Shown one piece after another: positions 1-7,295 of a DNA stretch of 33,323 bases. The number at the start of each line of letters is the position of its first letter. The first letter of the stretch is position 1. The stretch spans positions 1 through 33,323 of the forward strand of contig JACZJI010000082.1 of the NCBI GenBank assembly GCA_014860665.1, written 5' to 3'. The position numbers and the translations under genes were made by a program. The stretch comes from Bacteroidales bacterium. Its GTDB lineage: Bacteria > Bacteroidota > Bacteroidia > Bacteroidales > F082. The notes under the pieces were generated by a model. That model ran no database searches, was not told where the DNA came from, and was given only the letters and a program-made list of their open reading frames with translations.

Positions 1-361
1 TTGAAGGTGCATGGGCAAACGACCCGTTGCAACGGATAACGGCTATCATAGGATCTTGTTCGGGGACTTCGAGTCCTAAAATACCGCCTACTTTTTGCAT
101 CACTTCATTCCCGCCCACGGGACAAAACAGTCCGTCGAGGGTTTTTTCTTCCCTTGCTGATTTTACTGTTGCTTCAGAGAAAGCCCGGCATCCCGGAAAA
201 CCACAACCCCCACAGTTTGCAGAAGGAAGCGCTTCTTCTACAAGATCAATATTCGGATCTTCTATAACCCTGAACTTCTTGGCAATAAAGTACAATATGA
301 CAGCCGAAATCAGTCCTAGTCCTCCAAGGGTAGAAACGGCGATTATTAAAATATTATTCAC
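1..361 (-). CDS. rnfB: Electron transport complex subunit RnfB, N-terminal part (runs off the left edge)
   Basis: RnfB is the ferredoxin-like subunit of the membrane Rnf complex, which couples ferredoxin:NAD electron transfer to ion pumping. About 120 codons are present. They begin with a GTG at 361-359, a hydrophobic anchor (NNILIIAVSTLGGLGLISAV) and then a Cys-rich segment reading ANCGGCGFPGCRAF, with a further Cys in GLFCPVGG. This C-x2-C-x4-C...C arrangement is the [4Fe-4S] domain typical of RnfB. No ATG is available near the anchor, so the GTG start is favoured. The gene reads leftwards out of the window, where rnfC and the other subunits would be expected, and it lies 50 bases behind the dihydroorotate-dehydrogenase-like gene on the same strand. 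The ferredoxin repeats of the C-terminal half are outside the window. Confidence 0.9.
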   Translation of the reverse strand, partial: MNNILIIAVSTLGGLGLISAVILYFIAKKFRVIEDPNIDLVEEALPSANCGGCGFPGCRAFSEATVKSAREEKTLDGLFCPVGGNEVMQKVGGILGLEVPEQDPMIAVIRCNGSFAHAPS

Positions 362-411
362 GATTTATTTTTTTACTGTCCAGATTCCATTACTTTTTAA
401 ACTGCCTGCGG

Positions 412-1398
412 CTATTCAATTTTTGAAAAGTGTTTCATAAACTGAACGCGCTCGTATACGGCAGGATTTTTAGCTTCATCAAGGCTCATGATCCCAACGA
501 AATCGTCAAGTTTGGAAAAGTTTTTCTTTTCCATCCAGTTTTTCAGTGTTTCGAGCATGGTTCCGATGTGTTCAAATCCTTTTTTATAAAGAACAGAAGC
601 GACTTGTACAGCCTTGGCACCTGCCAGTAGTTGTTTAATCATACCATTGCCATCATGAATGCCGGTAGAAGCAGCCAGATCACAATTCACACGGTCCGAT
701 AACATGGCAATCCATCGAAGAGGTGTAGTAATTTCAGCCGGAGTACTGAATACATTGGAAGATGTGATTTCCAGTTTTTCAATATCGATATCCGGACTAT
801 AAAATCGGTTGAACAAAACGATTCCTTTGATTCCGGTCCAGGATAATTTGGTTACCATTTGTGCCAGAGATGAAAAATAATAGCTGATTTTCAGGGAAAC
901 AGGAATTTTTACTTCCTCCAGAATATTATCCACGATGTCGAAATACACAGCTTCATTGATCTGACCGGATATACCCGGGTTGGAAGGAAGCACAAAAACA
1001 TTCAACTCAAGCCCATCGGCACCGGCATCTTCTATTTGTTTGGCAAAAGATGTCCAGCCACTATCCGAAACGCAGTTTATGGAAGCCAGAATGGGAATAT
1101 CGACGGCTTTTTTGCTGTCCTCTATCAGTTTCAGATAATTGGCTACATCATTTTCCCGGGTGTAGTTAAGGATGTAGTCCTCGGCCTCGGGGTAAATGTT
1201 GCTTAATAGATTTTGGTTGATGGTGGTGTTGGCTGCATTTAAGATCTGTTCTTCAAATAGGGACTTTAATACAACCGCCCCGGCACCTTGCCTTGCAATT
1301 TCAATGATGTTTTCTACAGAGTGGGTTAAACCGGAGCTTCCGACTATGAGGGGAGTTTTAAGACTCAGACCCATGTATGATGATTCCAGATTTACCAT
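412..1398 (-). CDS. Dihydroorotate dehydrogenase-like FMN-binding protein
   Basis: A 328-residue TIM-barrel flavoprotein of the type usually annotated in Bacteroidota as dihydroorotate dehydrogenase-like. It opens with the class-typical segment SYMGLSLKTPLIVGSSGLT. It then has ILASINCVSDSGW and AGADGLELNVFVLPS in the middle, and ends with a phosphate-binding-like segment GIHDGNGMIKQLLAGAKAVQVASV. It has no signal peptide or membrane segment, so it should be cytosolic. Family members include true PyrD enzymes and other flavin oxidoreductases such as PreA-type dihydropyrimidine dehydrogenase subunits. The substrate cannot be told from this sequence, so I give no pyrD symbol. Its position 50 bases ahead of rnfB suggests co-transcription and perhaps an electron-transfer link to Rnf, which is inference. 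Confidence 0.85.
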   Translation of the reverse strand: MVNLESSYMGLSLKTPLIVGSSGLTHSVENIIEIARQGAGAVVLKSLFEEQILNAANTTINQNLLSNIYPEAEDYILNYTRENDVANYLKLIEDSKKAVDIPILASINCVSDSGWTSFAKQIEDAGADGLELNVFVLPSNPGISGQINEAVYFDIVDNILEEVKIPVSLKISYYFSSLAQMVTKLSWTGIKGIVLFNRFYSPDIDIEKLEITSSNVFSTPAEITTPLRWIAMLSDRVNCDLAASTGIHDGNGMIKQLLAGAKAVQVASVLYKKGFEHIGTMLETLKNWMEKKNFSKLDDFVGIMSLDEAKNPAVYERVQFMKHFSKIE

Positions 1399-1562
1399 AA
1401 AAATGATTTAAAATTCTGCTTAAAGTTACAAATTAGGTGCCTCGAAATCCCTTTATACCTTAATTAAAAACTATTTTAAATAATTGAAAAATAATATGTT
1501 AAGAAAAAACAATCAAGGAAGTATTAAATTGATTGTTAATACGTTAACAGACTAAAGCAAAT

Positions 1563-1570
1563 TATATTTG
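1563..1570 (+). promoter_or_regulatory. Candidate promoter -7 box for the RseC-family gene
   Basis: TATATTTG at 1563-1570 matches the Bacteroidota -7 consensus TAnnTTTG exactly. A second exact match, TAATTTTG, lies at 1599-1606, nearer the GTG start at 1676. Neither has a good TTTG box 19-21 bases upstream, so which one is used is uncertain. Confidence 0.35.
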
Positions 1571-1675
1571 TTTCATGCGTATAATCTTCGATTTGTCGTA
1601 ATTTTGCGTTTTCTAAGGGGAGGAAGGGCTATTTAAATCCAGTTTAAATCGAATAATGAAAAAAAACTGAAGAAA

Positions 1676-2089
1676 GTGAGCGAAAAAACAGTAACGCATA
1701 GCGGCACGGTTCAGGAAATCAAAAATGGAAAAGCCTTCATCTCTGTCATGACAAAATCGGCTTGTGTATCCTGTGAAATCAAAGGTTCCTGTACATTAAG
1801 TGATGTGAAGGAAAAGATTATTGAAGTTGAACTGAAGGAAGGTCAGAAATTTGAGAAAGGCAAAGCGGTAAATGTGGAAATGAAACAGACAACCGGAACC
1901 TGGGCAGTTCTTTTGGGCTATTTTTTTCCGTTTTTGCTTGTATTGGGAGGTTTGATTGTTTTCACTGTTTCAGGATTAAATCAGGGACTCGCAGGCCTGT
2001 TGTCTCTGGCTTTGCTGATACCTTATTATCTGACACTTTATTTTTTCCGTACCACCATTCGTAAACGGTTTACATTTCGGATTGAGTAA
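1676..2089 (+). CDS. RseC/SoxR-reducing-system family membrane protein
   Basis: A 137-residue RseC-like protein. The N-terminal domain carries a Cys cluster SACVSCEIKGSC (Cys30, Cys33, Cys39). A soluble beta-rich part follows, and then two membrane segments at about residues 77-97 and 101-121, ending in a basic tail. In enterobacteria RseC works with the Rsx/Rnf complex on SoxR, and in Bacteroidota members of this family usually sit beside rnf genes. Here it is divergent from the rnfB-side genes, with the dihydroorotate-dehydrogenase-like gene in between. The start is GTG: the nearest ATG (1656) is in another frame and meets a stop after four codons. The family is clear from the Cys motif, membrane layout and context; the exact role in this organism is inferred. 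Confidence 0.85.
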   Translation: MSEKTVTHSGTVQEIKNGKAFISVMTKSACVSCEIKGSCTLSDVKEKIIEVELKEGQKFEKGKAVNVEMKQTTGTWAVLLGYFFPFLLVLGGLIVFTVSGLNQGLAGLLSLALLIPYYLTLYFFRTTIRKRFTFRIE

Positions 2090-2281
2090 TAATCAGTCCC
2101 GTTTAATGTGAATATTTGTCATTAAGGTTCATCATAAAGCTGGAAAGAAGGCTTTGGTTCAAGAAGTTTTCTTACTTTTCGGACCTGCTATCCATGGGCA
2201 GAATGCAATGTATTTTACCAGTTTGAAAGCGCACCGGCTCAATGTCGACGCATATTTGAGAATTTATAACATCACAACATC

Positions 2282-4246
2282 ATGAAGCGATTTTTATCGG
2301 TAATCTTTATTCTTCTTTTTTTCTGGACAACTGTTTATGCACAGGATGATTTTTCGACAAAATTCGGAGAAGTAAGCAGGAACGATTTTGAGTTAAAACA
2401 AAATCCGAATTATAAAGATGCACCTGCAGTAGTTATGGATGATTTGGGCAAAGTCCAATTTTTTGCTGATGAGGAGGGAGTCACAATTATCTATAACAGA
2501 AGAACAAAGATCAGGATTTTTACTGATGCTGGAAAGTCATATGCAAAGGTTGAAATTCCGTATACAATAAATAATGATATCAGCGAAATGGTGTATGATG
2601 TGGAGGCAATTGCTTTTAATCATGAAGGGGGGAAGATTGTCAAAACTAAACTAAAGCCAAAGGACATTCATACAAAGAAGTTAAGTGACACGCGATTTGT
2701 TACTGAGTTTGTAATTCCTGATGTAAAAGAAGGTTCTGTAGTCGAATACAGGTATACTTGGAAAACAAATTCTCTTTATGATCTGCCTTCCTGGAATTTT
2801 CAATGGACTATTCCTGTAGTTTACAGTGATTATCAGGTTCGAATGATTCCGTTTTTCAGATATAACTGGGAATTGCAAGGATCTAAACAGTTGGATTATG
2901 ATAATACATATATAGATCATACCGTCAAAAGAGATTATGAGGGGTCGGAATTTTATGATTATGTACATGACTTTGCCATGAGTAATATCCCGGCTTATAC
3001 GGATACCACTTTTGTCCCTTCCGTAAGTAATTATCTTATGAGAGTGAATTTTCAGCTTTCTAAGGAGTTTTATCCTAATGGAGGCTCTGTAGATGTTATC
3101 ACGACCTGGAATAAGCTGATGGAAAAACTTTTGAAAGATGACAATTTCGGGAAATATCTTAAAAAGAGTGTAAAACTATCAGCAAAGTTGATAAATGAAG
3201 GGAAACTGAAAAAGGAACCATTGGAGGAAAGGTTTAATACTGTGATGGATTACATGAAGGATCACTTTAAATGGAACGGAGATTTAAGTCGCACAGCCTC
3301 AAAAAAACCAGAAAAACTGATTTCAGATAAAACAGGTAATTCTGCTGACATCAACCTGATGACTGTAAGTATGCTTCGGGCGGTTGGGATTGATGCTTCC
3401 CCGGTACTTATCAGTACCAGAAATCATGGAATTATTCGTGGCAACTATCCATATCTTCCTTTCTTTAATAATGTAATTGTTCTTGCAAAAATCAATGGAA
3501 AACAGGTGCTTTCAGATGCTACTGCTCCCAATTGTTTGAACAACAGAATTCCTGTAAGATGCATCAATGATAAAGGGTTGGTTGTAGATAATAGTAAAAT
3601 AGACTGGGTGCTGTTAAATAAAATGCCACTTTCGACAACGGAAACCAAAAACGAAGTTGTTTTCCAAGATGATGAGCTTAAAGTGAAAGTTGAGAAAGAG
3701 GCTACAGAATATGATGCAGTCAAATATAGAAATAGTAATTTGGGAACCTCTGAAGTTTTGAGCAAGAAATTGGAATCAGAAAATTATAAATTGAATGAGT
3801 CAACTGTTTCGGTTCAAAACCAGAGAAAAGACCCTTACAAATTGAATTATAGTTTTGAGACACCTAAAGAAGTAAATAATGATAAGATATCGATTTCTCC
3901 TTTTTTTAATGAGATAGGGAAGACAAATATGTTTACAGAAACCGAACGATCCTTTCCTGTTGATTTAGTGTATCCGAATAAAATGAAATTTGTAACTACC
4001 ATTACGGTACCTGATGGATATGTTTTGGATTCTTTACAAAAACCTTTGGATATCAACAATGATTTATATGAATTGAATTATAGCGCAATTCAGACAGGGA
4101 ATAAGCTGATAATTTCATTGAAATATTCGTTTAATTGGCCGGTTTATCCTGCATTCGATTATTTAAAACTCAAATCCTTTTTTGCCCGGGTCATTGAAAA
4201 AGGAAATGAAAAAATTGTTCTTACAAAACAAAAAGGTAATTTATAA
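2282..4246 (+). CDS. Secreted DUF3857 and transglutaminase-like protein
   Basis: A 654-residue exported protein. It has a clear signal peptide (hydrophobic core IFILLFFW, cleavage after VYAQ). A DUF3857 domain follows at about residues 55-220 and a transglutaminase-like core at about 290-400, with a beta-rich C-terminal region as in DUF3858-type proteins. The core segment TGNSADINLMTVSMLRAVGIDA corresponds to the place where active transglutaminase-like enzymes have their nucleophilic Cys, but here Ser354 occupies it. This suggests a non-catalytic or altered fold, which is inference. The protein should act in the periplasm or at the surface. It stands alone, downstream of the RseC-family gene by about 190 bases. 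Proteins of this architecture are common in Bacteroidota and their function is not established. Confidence 0.85.
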   Translation: MKRFLSVIFILLFFWTTVYAQDDFSTKFGEVSRNDFELKQNPNYKDAPAVVMDDLGKVQFFADEEGVTIIYNRRTKIRIFTDAGKSYAKVEIPYTINNDISEMVYDVEAIAFNHEGGKIVKTKLKPKDIHTKKLSDTRFVTEFVIPDVKEGSVVEYRYTWKTNSLYDLPSWNFQWTIPVVYSDYQVRMIPFFRYNWELQGSKQLDYDNTYIDHTVKRDYEGSEFYDYVHDFAMSNIPAYTDTTFVPSVSNYLMRVNFQLSKEFYPNGGSVDVITTWNKLMEKLLKDDNFGKYLKKSVKLSAKLINEGKLKKEPLEERFNTVMDYMKDHFKWNGDLSRTASKKPEKLISDKTGNSADINLMTVSMLRAVGIDASPVLISTRNHGIIRGNYPYLPFFNNVIVLAKINGKQVLSDATAPNCLNNRIPVRCINDKGLVVDNSKIDWVLLNKMPLSTTETKNEVVFQDDELKVKVEKEATEYDAVKYRNSNLGTSEVLSKKLESENYKLNESTVSVQNQRKDPYKLNYSFETPKEVNNDKISISPFFNEIGKTNMFTETERSFPVDLVYPNKMKFVTTITVPDGYVLDSLQKPLDINNDLYELNYSAIQTGNKLIISLKYSFNWPVYPAFDYLKLKSFFARVIEKGNEKIVLTKQKGNL

Positions 4247-4377
4247 ATCGTCTTTTCCGTAAAAATAAAAGACTTAAATTTACATTGGAAACCCGGTCTG
4301 TGAAAGAATAAAATCGTGATATGTTATAGATGCTGTTTTGTTCGGTTTCCGGGAATTTTTAATGTATTGTAAGTTGA

Positions 4378-5232
4378 ATGAAAAACGAAAAAAAACGGAT
4401 TGCTCTTATTTCGGTCGGTGCAGCGTTATTTCTTACATCCTTTAAGCTTGTTGTAGGAATATTAACGGGAAGCCTTGGTATTCTGTCTGAAGCATTACAT
4501 TCTGGACTTGATCTGGTGGCGGCCGCTATCACTTTCTTTGCAGTCAGAATATCTGACAAACCACCGGATCGTGATCATCATTTCGGACATGGAAAAGTGG
4601 AAAATCTTTCTGCTTTTGTTGAGACAATTCTTTTGTTTGTGACCTGTATCTGGATTATTTATGAAGCCACAAGCAGGTTGATTTCCGGGCGTACCCATAT
4701 TGAGGTCAATTTCTGGAGCTATCTTGTTGTCGTGTCTTCCATAATCATTGATTTCTCCCGCTCAAGGGCACTCATGCGCGTTGCCATGAAACACAAGAGT
4801 CAGGCATTGGAAGCCGATGCCCTGCATTTTTCGACCGATATATGGAGTTCTGCTGTGGTATTGCTGGGATTGATTTGTGCCCAATTTGGAATTTATACTG
4901 CCGATAGTATCGCTGCGCTTGCAGTGGCAGCCATTATTCTTGTTATTACATACAGGTTGGGGAAACGTTCTGTAAATATGTTGCTTGACCGTGTTCCGGA
5001 TGATATTTATGAAAAACTAAAAGCAATTTTAAGTCAAATTGCGGACATTGAATATTTCCATGATTTAAAAGTAAGAATAGCCGGAGCCGACATTTTTGTC
5101 GAGGTAAATATCCATGTTCAGCCGCAACTGGACGTTCATCAGTCTCATGAGATTGCCACTAAAGTTGAAGAAAAAATCAAGTTGGAAATCCCCCGTTGTT
5201 CGGTTCATGTGCATATCGAGCCCGACGAATAA
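4378..5232 (+). CDS. Cation diffusion facilitator (CDF) family metal transporter
   Basis: A 284-residue inner-membrane divalent-metal/proton antiporter of the CDF (FieF/ZitB-like) family, probably exporting Zn, Fe, Mn or Cd from the cytoplasm. Several membrane segments lie in residues 8-200. The intramembrane metal site is visible as His41 and Asp45 in SEALHSGLD, and His150 and Asp154 in ADALHFSTD. The cytosolic His-rich segment DRDHHFGHGKVE follows the second segment, as usual in the family. The C-terminal cytosolic domain (about 205-284) ends in the expected His pattern HVHIEPDE. The H/D ligand set at both positions is often linked to Zn preference, but metal choice cannot be settled by reading. 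It is a single gene, converging with the Rieske gene. Confidence 0.92.
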   Translation: MKNEKKRIALISVGAALFLTSFKLVVGILTGSLGILSEALHSGLDLVAAAITFFAVRISDKPPDRDHHFGHGKVENLSAFVETILLFVTCIWIIYEATSRLISGRTHIEVNFWSYLVVVSSIIIDFSRSRALMRVAMKHKSQALEADALHFSTDIWSSAVVLLGLICAQFGIYTADSIAALAVAAIILVITYRLGKRSVNMLLDRVPDDIYEKLKAILSQIADIEYFHDLKVRIAGADIFVEVNIHVQPQLDVHQSHEIATKVEEKIKLEIPRCSVHVHIEPDE

Positions 5233-5255
5233 AATGTATTGTTTCATTTTTTAAA

Positions 5256-5282
5256 CAAAAAACGCCAACAAATTGTCGGCGT
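5256..5282 (-). terminator. Rho-independent terminator of the Rieske gene
   Basis: An 8-base stem ACGCCAAC / GTCGGCGT (5262-5269 with 5275-5282, one mismatch) with a 5-base loop. Read on the minus strand, it is followed by a run of T (5256-5261 as A on the plus strand). It lies about 45 bases past the Rieske stop codon, in the right orientation. Confidence 0.75.
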
Positions 5283-5325
5283 CAATGATTGTATTTAGAA
5301 TATGGATAACAGACTCAAAATCAGA

Positions 5326-5742
5326 CTAACCTGAGATGGTTAGGATATTTCCACTTTGTGAAATATTGTATTTTTTCAAGGGTGCCGGAGGTGGTCCGGC
5401 AATCACGGTTCCGCTCAGGTTATAAGTTCCTCCATGGCAGGGACATACAAGATCGTGGCCACTTGCATTATAAAATACCGAGCATCCCTGATGGGTACAG
5501 ATATCCGAGAGTGCTACAAAACCACTTCCGGTATTCACAACAATTACGCTGTGCGATATTACTGAACCTCCGGCCGATTTTAAAGCAGCATTAGCAGATT
5601 GAGAAAGATCCAGCGTGAAATTTACATTACCGGCAGAAGGACTTACACCTCCTTTCCCACAGCTTTCCAGAAGGGCCATCGACCCGACAACAGCACCTCC
5701 ACATAAAAGACATGATGATTTTAAAAAGTTTCTTCTATCCAT
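5326..5742 (-). CDS. Exported Rieske [2Fe-2S] protein with Tat-type signal
   Basis: A 138-residue small Rieske protein. The N-terminus MDRRNFLKSS is a perfect twin-arginine (RRxFLK) motif followed by a short hydrophobic stretch. A Cys at residue 28 in ALLESC could act as a lipobox, although Glu at the -2 position is unusual. The Rieske boxes are complete: CTHQGC (ligands Cys82, His84) and CPCHGG (Cys100, His103), with Cys87 and Cys102 for the stabilising disulfide. The protein would be folded with its cluster in the cytosol and exported as a periplasmic, possibly membrane-anchored, electron carrier. No cytochrome b or oxidase gene is next to it, so its redox partner is unknown. The gene is monocistronic and ends at a good terminator. 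Confidence 0.92.
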   Translation of the reverse strand: MDRRNFLKSSCLLCGGAVVGSMALLESCGKGGVSPSAGNVNFTLDLSQSANAALKSAGGSVISHSVIVVNTGSGFVALSDICTHQGCSVFYNASGHDLVCPCHGGTYNLSGTVIAGPPPAPLKKYNISQSGNILTISG

Positions 5743-5932
5743 TTTTATTGATTTTAGTGATTAATTTAGATTGTCGTTACCTTATTTTTATTTGAACCCA
5801 TTTTAAATTAAACGCAAGATACTTTATATAGTATTGATTCAGGTTCTTTTTAAGATTTATTAATAACCTGAATCCGATTTAAAATTGATTTTTTTTCTCA
5901 TCAGTTCTATCAGGTTAAGTTTGCTTCCTGTC

Positions 5933-6080
5933 CATAGTAACGATATAATAAGACCATGTTTAAGGCAAAGTTAAACCGGAGTTCATTCGTTTTTATTCGA
6001 ATGAACCTCGAATGAACCTCGAAGCAACCTCGGTTTAATCATAGCGTTACTAAGGCCTTTTCTCGGAAAAAGTTACTATG
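5933..6080. repeat. Nested palindromic element of about 148 bases
   Basis: Four pairs of inverted segments are nested in order. CATAGTAAC (5933-5941) pairs with GTTACTATG (6072-6080). AAGGC (5962-5966) pairs with GCCTT (6055-6059). TTAAACCG (5971-5978) pairs with CGGTTTAA (6031-6038). GTTCATTCG (5981-5989) pairs with CGAATGAAC (5998-6006). The whole could fold as one long interrupted hairpin. Such an arrangement suits a structured RNA, a MITE/REP-like element or a protein-binding site, and the sequence alone does not decide. No target-site duplication or transposase was seen. Confidence 0.65.
5997..6029 (+). repeat. Three tandem 11-base units
   Basis: TCGAATGAACC occurs at 5997-6007 and 6008-6018, and a variant TCGAAGCAACC at 6019-6029, directly followed by TCGG. 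The first two copies can each pair with the inverted segment GTTCATTCG at 5981-5989, so the inner hairpin can slip between two registers. Confidence 0.85.
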
Positions 6081-6641
6081 AAAGGATGTGCTAAATCTAA
6101 CAGCCTGAGTGGAATATAAAAAAGTTGCAGGAAAACTATTGGCTTATAAGGGGTCTGTTTCCCAACATTATTTGAAAACTTGTTTTCTGATGGAATTCAA
6201 CTCATCAGGGGAAATCAGATGAATACCCTGTATGACAAAATTACGGAGCGTAATTTTTCTATGAAATAAACCATTAACGGTACATTGAAACTGTTTGTCA
6301 GATTGAACACGCTAGGCACAGAAGCTTTACAAACTTCTTATGAAAATAGGGTCTCTGGCTTGTAGGCCAGCCCTTTTATGGGAAAAAACCAAGGATTCAA
6401 TACGAAACGGGTCCTGTTACATCCCGACTCGTTCTTTTTTTATCCTTTGTTTATATCGAACTCAGGTTAATAGTTTTCGATTTCTGATATGAAATCTGAA
6501 AGGGAGGTTTTGAGCTTTATGTGAAAGGTTTTTCGGATACCTGAAATTTGATTATTATTTTTAAATGTGAAGGGGATTTATATCATGCTCTTTTTAATCT
6601 CTGGTTTCTTTATAGTTCTAAAGAACGTAAAGGATTAATTG

Positions 6642-6649
6642 TATTTTTG
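6642..6649 (+). promoter_or_regulatory. Candidate -7 box for ruvA-sprA
   Basis: TATTTTTG matches TAnnTTTG and lies 35 bases before the ruvA ATG, a suitable distance for a short leader. No clear TTTG box lies 19-21 bases upstream. Confidence 0.4.
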
Positions 6650-6684
6650 TGTATTCAGTTTAACGTAAGAAAACCTGACTCAAC

Positions 6685-7266
6685 ATGTACGAATATTTTA
6701 GCGGAACCTTTACCGAAAAGAATCCTACTTATGTAGTTCTTGAGAATCAAGGTATCGGTTACATGATTAATATTTCACTGAATACGTTTGAAAAGATAAA
6801 AAACCAGGAACAGGGTAAACTGTTTGTGCATTATGTAGTTCGAGAAGATGCACAACTTTTATATGGATTTGCTGATGCTGCAGAGCGCATGCTTTTCAGG
6901 GCATTGATTTCGGTATCTGGTGTCGGTGCCAACACAGCAAGACTTGTTTTATCTTCATTAACTACTTCTGAAGCTTATGAGGCCATTTCATCTGGAAACG
7001 CAGGCCGGTTGCAAAGTGTGAAAGGCATCGGTGGAAAGACCGCCCAACGCATCGTTGTTGATTTAAAAGACAAGATTGCTAAAGAGGGTTTTGTGACTGA
7101 GAATTTGGTATTTTCCCACAATACAATTCAGCAGGAAGCGTTATCTGGTTTGTTGATACTTGGTTTCAACAAAAGCGTTGCATCCAAGGCCATCGAAAAG
7201 GTTATGAAGCAATCAACAGTCAATAGCGTAGAAGGGTTGATAAAAGAGTCTTTAAAAATCTTGTAA
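6685..7266 (+). CDS. ruvA: Holliday junction branch migration protein RuvA
   Basis: RuvA binds four-way DNA junctions and loads the RuvB motor during recombination repair. The 193-residue product has normal length. The OB-fold N-terminal domain starts MYEYFSGTFTEKNPTYVVLE and contains the family segment GIGYMINIS. The helix-hairpin-helix motifs are seen as SVSGVGANTARLVLSSL and SVKGIGGKTAQRIVVDLKDKI. The C-terminal domain that contacts RuvB follows a linker at about 140-150. ruvB and ruvC are not in the window. The gene sits 29 bases ahead of sprA on the same strand, an arrangement I recall from other Bacteroidota, so co-transcription is likely. Confidence 0.96.
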   Translation: MYEYFSGTFTEKNPTYVVLENQGIGYMINISLNTFEKIKNQEQGKLFVHYVVREDAQLLYGFADAAERMLFRALISVSGVGANTARLVLSSLTTSEAYEAISSGNAGRLQSVKGIGGKTAQRIVVDLKDKIAKEGFVTENLVFSHNTIQQEALSGLLILGFNKSVASKAIEKVMKQSTVNSVEGLIKESLKIL

Positions 7267-7295
7267 CCTGCTGAACAATTATTTATAAACAGAAA

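Larger units (their letters stand above)
5743..6684. other. Gene-free stretch between the Rieske gene and ruvA
   Basis: About 940 bases without a convincing gene on either strand; only short frames without recognisable domains are open. The Rieske promoter region should be at its left end and the ruvA promoter at its right end. A palindromic element with tandem units lies at 5933-6080, and a perfect 9-base hairpin AAAATTACG/CGTAATTTT at 6237-6257. The rest shows no tRNA, riboswitch or transposase remnant that I can recognise. Confidence 0.6.

Noticed and set aside
27..440. Plus-strand frame of 137 codons
   Set aside because: It is the antisense of rnfB, whose Cys-rich motif on the minus strand is unmistakable.
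4250..4273. Hairpin GTCTTTT/AAAAGAC after the DUF3857 gene
   Set aside because: The stem is short and AT-rich and lacks a following T run, so it is too weak to call a terminator.
6237..6257. Perfect hairpin AAAATTACG/CGTAATTTT as a terminator
   Set aside because: The stem is AT-rich with a 3-base loop and no gene ends nearby, so it is kept only as a note on the gene-free stretch.
5743..6684. CRISPR array or insertion sequence in the gene-free stretch
   Set aside because: The 11-base units are adjacent without spacers, and no transposase frame or cas gene is present.
6548..6736. 62-codon frame overlapping the ruvA start
   Set aside because: It overlaps ruvA in another frame, has no recognisable features and spans the ruvA promoter region.
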